Of a DNA stretch of 64,000 nucleotides, positions 60,883 through 64,000 are shown piece after piece. The notes beneath the pieces were generated by a model, which had not been told where the DNA came from, did not search any database, and saw only the letters and a program-made list of their open reading frames with translations. The stretch is from NCBI RefSeq assembly GCF_026250525.1, contig NZ_CP111043.1, positions 4,105,001 through 4,169,000 on the forward strand. The letters are read 5' to 3'. Position 1 is the stretch's first letter. The number at the start of each line of letters is the position of its first letter. The DNA is from Chondrinema litorale (lineage in GTDB: Bacteria; Bacteroidota; Bacteroidia; Cytophagales; Flammeovirgaceae). The position numbers and the translations under genes were made by a program.

Positions 60883-61791
60883 ATGGATAGTATTATTGAA
60901 TTCATGGAAGCGTACCGCAATGAGCAGGTATGCCGTGAGCGTTTCAAGGAAATCAGGGATAAAGCAGGTGTTTGTTGCAAGAAATGCGGTAGCCAAGAGC
61001 ATTACTGGCTAAATAGCAAGCAGATGTACCAATGCAAGTCATGCAGTTTTAGGACAGGCCTCCGCAGTGGCACCATCATGGAAGCTTCCAAACTTCCGTT
61101 TCGCTACTGGTTCGTTGCTATCTGGCTGATGGGCTGTAGCAAGAAAGGTTCTTCTGCCTGTAATGTGCAGAGGCAGCTCAATCATAAGCGCTATGAACCT
61201 ATCTGGGCAATGATGCACAAAATACGCTCTGCGATGGGCCAACGGGACAACCACTACTTGCTGGGAGGCAATATTGAGGTAGACGAAGGGTTCTTTGAAA
61301 CACTAGTACCCGAGGGGCAGAAGGAAGAGGAGAGAAAGCGGGGAAGGGGGAGCCAGAAGCAGACCATGGCGATGGTCTTTGCACAGACAGAGGTGGTGCT
61401 ACAGCCTAAAAAACACCGCCCTTCTAAAAGGTGCAAGTATTTCAAAATGGCTGTATGCGCTGATTTTACAGTAGAAACTGCTAGAAATACGATTACCCGG
61501 CATGTTGCCCAGAATGCCAAGATGATTACAGATGGCTATTCAACCTATCAGTCACTGACAGGAGAGTTCGAGATGGATGTGGAAAAAGTGCCCTCAAAAC
61601 AGGCCCATATCAAACTACCTTGGGTACATACAGCCATTGGGAATGCAAAGAAAGTCCTACAAGGGATATATCAGCATACAAGGCCAGGGTATCTACAGAA
61701 TTATCTAGATGAGTTCTGTTACAAACTCAATAGAAGATACTTTGAAAATGATATTTTTGACAGAATATTAATTGCTTGTACGCTCACTTGA
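60883..61791 (+). CDS. IS1595-family (ISXO2-like) transposase
   Basis: I prefer the ATG at 60883 (302 residues, starting MDSIIEFMEAYRNE, the usual beginning of this family); an upstream ATG at 60844 adds 13 residues. An N-terminal zinc ribbon has Cys pairs in CKKCGSQ and QCKSC. The catalytic DDE-type domain follows: first Asp in IEVDEGFF, second in TDGYSTY, and a late His/Asn/Glu region VHTAIGNAKKVLQG and LDEFCYKLNRR. It cuts and joins the element's ends. The frame is intact. Codon use is richer in G and C than the host genes. Confidence 0.93.
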   Translation: MDSIIEFMEAYRNEQVCRERFKEIRDKAGVCCKKCGSQEHYWLNSKQMYQCKSCSFRTGLRSGTIMEASKLPFRYWFVAIWLMGCSKKGSSACNVQRQLNHKRYEPIWAMMHKIRSAMGQRDNHYLLGGNIEVDEGFFETLVPEGQKEEERKRGRGSQKQTMAMVFAQTEVVLQPKKHRPSKRCKYFKMAVCADFTVETARNTITRHVAQNAKMITDGYSTYQSLTGEFEMDVEKVPSKQAHIKLPWVHTAIGNAKKVLQGIYQHTRPGYLQNYLDEFCYKLNRRYFENDIFDRILIACTLT

Positions 61792-61793
61792 GC

Positions 61794-61820
61794 TTGTGGT
61801 AAGAATACGGATAATCATTT
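61794..61820 (-). repeat. right terminal inverted repeat of the IS1595 element
   Basis: TTGTGGTA, four variable bases, then a block complementary to the left end, ending ATCATTT at 61820. Confidence 0.85.
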
Positions 61821-61828
61821 AATACAAA
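61821..61828. repeat. right copy of the IS target-site duplication
   Basis: AATACAAA identical to 60799-60806, next to the terminator that belongs to the original glnS/desaturase junction. Confidence 0.7.
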
Positions 61829-61832
61829 AAAG

Positions 61833-61861
61833 AAAAGGTCTCAATTATTGAGACCTTTTTT
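61833..61861. terminator. bidirectional terminator, formerly shared by glnS and the desaturase gene
   Basis: AAAAGGTCTCAA (61833-61844) pairs perfectly with TTGAGACCTTTT (61848-61859) around loop TTA, with more T after. It now serves the desaturase and the transposase; before the IS inserted it would have followed glnS by about 20 bases. Confidence 0.92.
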
Positions 61862-61881
61862 ATTATAATGCTTTTTGTACC

Positions 61882-62658
61882 TTAAGCTACAGCTTTAGTT
61901 TTTACAACTTCTACTGTTTTATCGTCATATTTAGTTATTTTGATAATTTTCAACTTATCTAATACTTTGATCACCATATAAGTAGGATCAATCTCATGCC
62001 AACGGAAACCACCAAAGTTAGCTCTGCCACCATGTTTGTGGTGATTATTGTGGTAACTTTCTCCCATCATCAAGAAATCTACTGGTAAAAAGTTTTTAGA
62101 AGTATCACCAACTTTAAAGTTAGTGTAACCATATTTATGAGCAAACCAGTTGATTATTGCACCATGTACAGGCGATAATAAGAATTGGATTGGTAATAAT
62201 AACCATAACCACCACTCAGTAGCAAAGTGATAATAGAATGCTACATATAGCGCTCCCCACATAACTCTAGAAACCCAAGATCTTGCAAATTTGTCAAAAG
62301 CATCCCATTGTGGAACATCTTGAGTAAAGCGTGGATCAATATCAGCTCTCTTATTAGCAATATCAGAATAAATTGTTTTTGTTTTCCACATCATCTTAAA
62401 AAGACTTTCATCATATTTCGGAGAATGTGGGTCATTTTCGGTATCAGCAAATGCGTGGTGCATTCTGTGCATTACTCCATAACCATAGGCACTTAAATAG
62501 TTAGAGCCTTGGAATATCCATGTTAAAACAAAGAAAACTTTCTCTGTAAATTTATTCATAGTAAATGCTTTGTGAGAAGCATATCTATGTAAAAAGAAAG
62601 TTTGAAAGAATAATGATAAATACCAATGAGCAACAAAGAAAATGAGTATTTCTTTCAT
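61882..62658 (-). CDS. acyl-CoA / fatty-acid delta-9 desaturase (membrane di-iron)
   Basis: The 258 residues contain the three His boxes of membrane desaturases: HRYASH, HRMHH and HNNHH, with hydrophobic segments between them. It lies in the cytoplasmic membrane and introduces a double bond into a fatty acyl chain using oxygen and an electron donor, probably to keep membranes fluid. Length is shorter than eukaryotic SCD but normal for bacterial forms. No cytochrome-b5 domain is attached. The ECF sigma gene lies upstream on the same strand but about 95 bases away, so co-transcription is possible but not shown. Confidence 0.93.
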   Translation of the reverse strand: MKEILIFFVAHWYLSLFFQTFFLHRYASHKAFTMNKFTEKVFFVLTWIFQGSNYLSAYGYGVMHRMHHAFADTENDPHSPKYDESLFKMMWKTKTIYSDIANKRADIDPRFTQDVPQWDAFDKFARSWVSRVMWGALYVAFYYHFATEWWLWLLLPIQFLLSPVHGAIINWFAHKYGYTNFKVGDTSKNFLPVDFLMMGESYHNNHHKHGGRANFGGFRWHEIDPTYMVIKVLDKLKIIKITKYDDKTVEVVKTKAVA

Positions 62659-62753
62659 GAAATTATTATTGAATTAATAAATTGTATGTACGTATAGATT
62701 ACTGTTTTCTTCTATAGACAGTAAAACAGTAAAGTTGTGACAAAAAATTTAAA

Positions 62754-63365
62754 TTATTTTTTATTGAATTTAAATTCCTCCTTTAAATCGTTAATTAATT
62801 CACTCGGTACTCCACGTGAACATGCTTGTTTAAAGCTTTCTAGAAGGGTTTTATGGTGTGATAAGTCTATTGTAAATCTTTGAGCTTCTTTTTCAAGATT
62901 TTTTTTCGCTCTGCAAAAAAGTTGTCTACAGTTATCTTTTTTCTTATCAAAAACTTCTTGCAACTCTTCATACTCAAAATTAAAAGCTTCTCTTAATATG
63001 TAGATCGCTTTTTCCATTGGTTCAAGTTTGGTGTGTAGAATTGCCAATGCTTCTGATAGCTCATTTTCTAAATCAAACTTGAAAATGTTTCCGTCTTTGT
63101 GAGATTTTAAGAAGTCAGGAAGTTGAGTTGTCTCAAGATATTCTTTTTTCTTCTTTTTTAAATTATCTAAATGATTGATGCAATTATTGGTTACAGCTTT
63201 AATCAAATAAGATTTTGTATTCTTAATTTTATTTTGATCAACTGTAAGCCATTTTAAAAAAGTGTCTTGAACAATATCTTCTGCATCTGCCAAAGAACCC
63301 ACCATTCTTAGTGCAATTGAGTATAATACAGGTTGATATAAAGAAATTGCTTGAGATGTATTCAC
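62754..63365 (-). CDS. ECF sigma factor, SigJ/ECF41-like, lacking the C-terminal SnoaL domain
   Basis: The 203 residues hold region 2 (LYSIALRMVGSLADAEDIVQDTFLKWL) and region 4 (YILREAFNFEYEELQEVFDKKKDNCRQLFCRAKKNL). The region 2 wording is close to ECF41/SigJ sigmas, which normally carry a C-terminal SnoaL-like domain of about 100 residues that regulates them. Here the chain stops at SELINDLKEEFKFNKK, where that domain would begin, so the protein is a natural short form or is truncated. No frameshifted remainder follows directly downstream (the desaturase gene is next). It is cytoplasmic. Confidence 0.88.
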   Translation of the reverse strand: MNTSQAISLYQPVLYSIALRMVGSLADAEDIVQDTFLKWLTVDQNKIKNTKSYLIKAVTNNCINHLDNLKKKKKEYLETTQLPDFLKSHKDGNIFKFDLENELSEALAILHTKLEPMEKAIYILREAFNFEYEELQEVFDKKKDNCRQLFCRAKKNLEKEAQRFTIDLSHHKTLLESFKQACSRGVPSELINDLKEEFKFNKK

Positions 63366-63464
63366 TTTAACTTTATTGATAAAAAATAATTAACTGCAAG
63401 ATTAAAAAAAAATGATGTTAAAACGATAATATTCAAATAATTACAATCATATTTTTAATAATAC

Positions 63465-63505
63465 AAAAAAATAAAGTACCATGTTCAAAAAACAGGTACT
63501 TTATT
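63465..63505 (-). terminator. terminator of the YfiR-family gene
   Basis: AATAAAGTACC (63470-63480) and GGTACTTTATT (63495-63505) form an 11-bp stem. On the minus strand a run of T follows (63470-63465). It lies 32 bases after the YfiR-family stop codon. Confidence 0.85.
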
Positions 63506-63536
63506 ATAATTGTTATAAGTTTTTTTTATAATACTA

Positions 63537-64000
63537 TTAGATTAATATTGCAACTTGTTTTAACTGACCAGCCACTTTTAATCCTCTTTTCTCAAGAGAG
63601 TCTATGCTTAGTTCAAATCTCAATTTGTTGCCTTGCTCTTTAAAGTTAATACCACTTCCTTTTGAAATAGTTCCATTTCTATCAGTAACAAAAAGTAAAT
63701 TTAAGTTTTCTGATTTTTCCTCTAAGGTTTTGAAATGTCTACTTTCATTAGAAGGAACATATACTACATGAAAATTAGAAATATCTGTATTTTCATCAAT
63801 TTGAGTTATTTTAACTGTTTTACCTCTTCTTTTAGAATCATGCATAGTTTTCTTTAATAAGTCATACATGTGAGAGTCATTTAAAACAGCAATTTCGAAT
63901 TTGCCCTCTTTATCATCATCTGGCCATTCGATGTATCTGATAAAGTGGTAAAGAAACATTCTTCTTACATCATTGGGATCCTTTGCGGCTTGTGCATTTG
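63537..64000 (-). CDS. YfiR-family (DUF4154-like) periplasmic protein, 5' end cut by window edge
   Basis: The frame stays open to the right edge. It ends upstream with AQAAKDPNDVRR, which looks like the cleavage site and start of a mature secreted protein, so the signal peptide lies just outside. The visible ATG at 63959 is not the start. The rest matches the YfiR-type fold: FLYHFIRYIEWPDD, KFEIAVLNDSHMYDLL, VVYVPSNES, LLFVTDRNG and FELSIDSLEKRGLKV. In Pseudomonas YfiR controls a diguanylate cyclase; in Bacteroidetes such proteins often occur with sensor proteins, which are not visible here. The fold call is fairly firm, the function is not. Confidence 0.85.
   Translation of the reverse strand, partial: NAQAAKDPNDVRRMFLYHFIRYIEWPDDDKEGKFEIAVLNDSHMYDLLKKTMHDSKRRGKTVKITQIDENTDISNFHVVYVPSNESRHFKTLEEKSENLNLLFVTDRNGTISKGSGINFKEQGNKLRFELSIDSLEKRGLKVAGQLKQVAILI

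Larger units (their letters stand above)
60805..61820 (+). mobile_element. IS1595-family insertion sequence, complete
   Basis: The element spans about 1016 bases between imperfect terminal inverted repeats (60805-60831 and 61794-61820). They share AAATGATTATCCGTA and TACCACAA and differ at four central bases. Inside is one transposase gene. An 8-base direct repeat flanks it. It sits between glnS and the terminator of the convergent pair, and its G+C is visibly higher than the surroundings, consistent with recent arrival from another host. The intact frame and repeats suggest it could still move. Confidence 0.88.

Overview
The window looks like a chromosomal segment of a Bacteroidota bacterium, most likely a marine member of the Cytophagales. 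The signs are low G+C (about one third), SusC/SusD pairs, TonB-dependent receptors with carboxypeptidase-like N-terminal domains, a type IX secretion plug-family protein, a TIGR03364-type phosphonate flavoenzyme, DUF5690, DUF4349 and DUF5103 families, and promoters of the Bacteroidetes -33 TTG / -7 TAnnTTTG type. It is mostly core or conserved accessory sequence. The only mobile element is one IS1595-type insertion, and no phage or CRISPR array is seen.

Layout. 1-9.9 kb: a TonB-dependent receptor cut by the left edge, a tandem-domain UspA protein, a YhhQ-type queuosine-precursor transporter, a CoA-disulfide-reductase-like flavoprotein fused to rhodanese, secreted proteins of unknown function, an M23 peptidase and an Hpt protein. 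10.4-22.8 kb: a phosphonate locus holding a flavin oxidoreductase, a SusC/SusD pair, PhnW (2-aminoethylphosphonate transaminase), a phosphonatase-like HAD hydrolase, a secreted metallophosphoesterase, a PHP phosphoesterase and a DUF5690 membrane transporter. Together they could bring an aminophosphonate or a larger phosphonate-bearing molecule across the outer membrane, release phosphate and convert AEP to pyruvate-derived alanine, phosphonoacetaldehyde and then acetaldehyde plus phosphate. 23-32.6 kb: a tandem pair of secreted GATase-like paralogues, a MacB-type permease, two nucleotide-housecleaning enzymes (Nudix, YjjX), an unusual TonB with a large cytoplasmic N-terminus, and a PPP-type phosphatase.

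32.7-36.7 kb: a minus-strand operon (KdsB, DUF89/ARMT1-like phosphatase, ribulose-phosphate-epimerase-like barrel fused to CBS domains, DAHP synthase type I-beta) that suggests a 3-deoxy-ulosonate sugar pathway. 37-47.5 kb: FabH, a SprT-like protein, tryptophan 2,3-dioxygenase, the T9SS plug protein, DUF819, a macro-like/TIR fusion that is the best immune-type candidate here, a SerB-SerA fusion, PnuC and IspE. 47.5-53.5 kb: a giant secreted protein with 15 tandem Ig-like repeats, divergent from an orphan SusD lipoprotein, then tRNA-Ala(GGC). 53.7-64 kb: an M28 peptidase, a membrane J-domain/TPR protein, an ECF sigma operon, GlnRS, the IS1595 element inserted between glnS and its terminator, a fatty-acid desaturase, a second ECF sigma factor and a YfiR-family protein cut by the right edge.

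Regulatory sequence is readable in several places. Three TGAT-N4-ATCA palindromes of the CRP/FNR type lie upstream of minus-strand genes (uspA-like, the rhodanese reductase and a small secreted protein). There are about ten hairpin terminators. One of them faces the minus strand upstream of susC, where no minus-strand gene exists, which points to an antisense RNA on the phosphonate SusCD leader.
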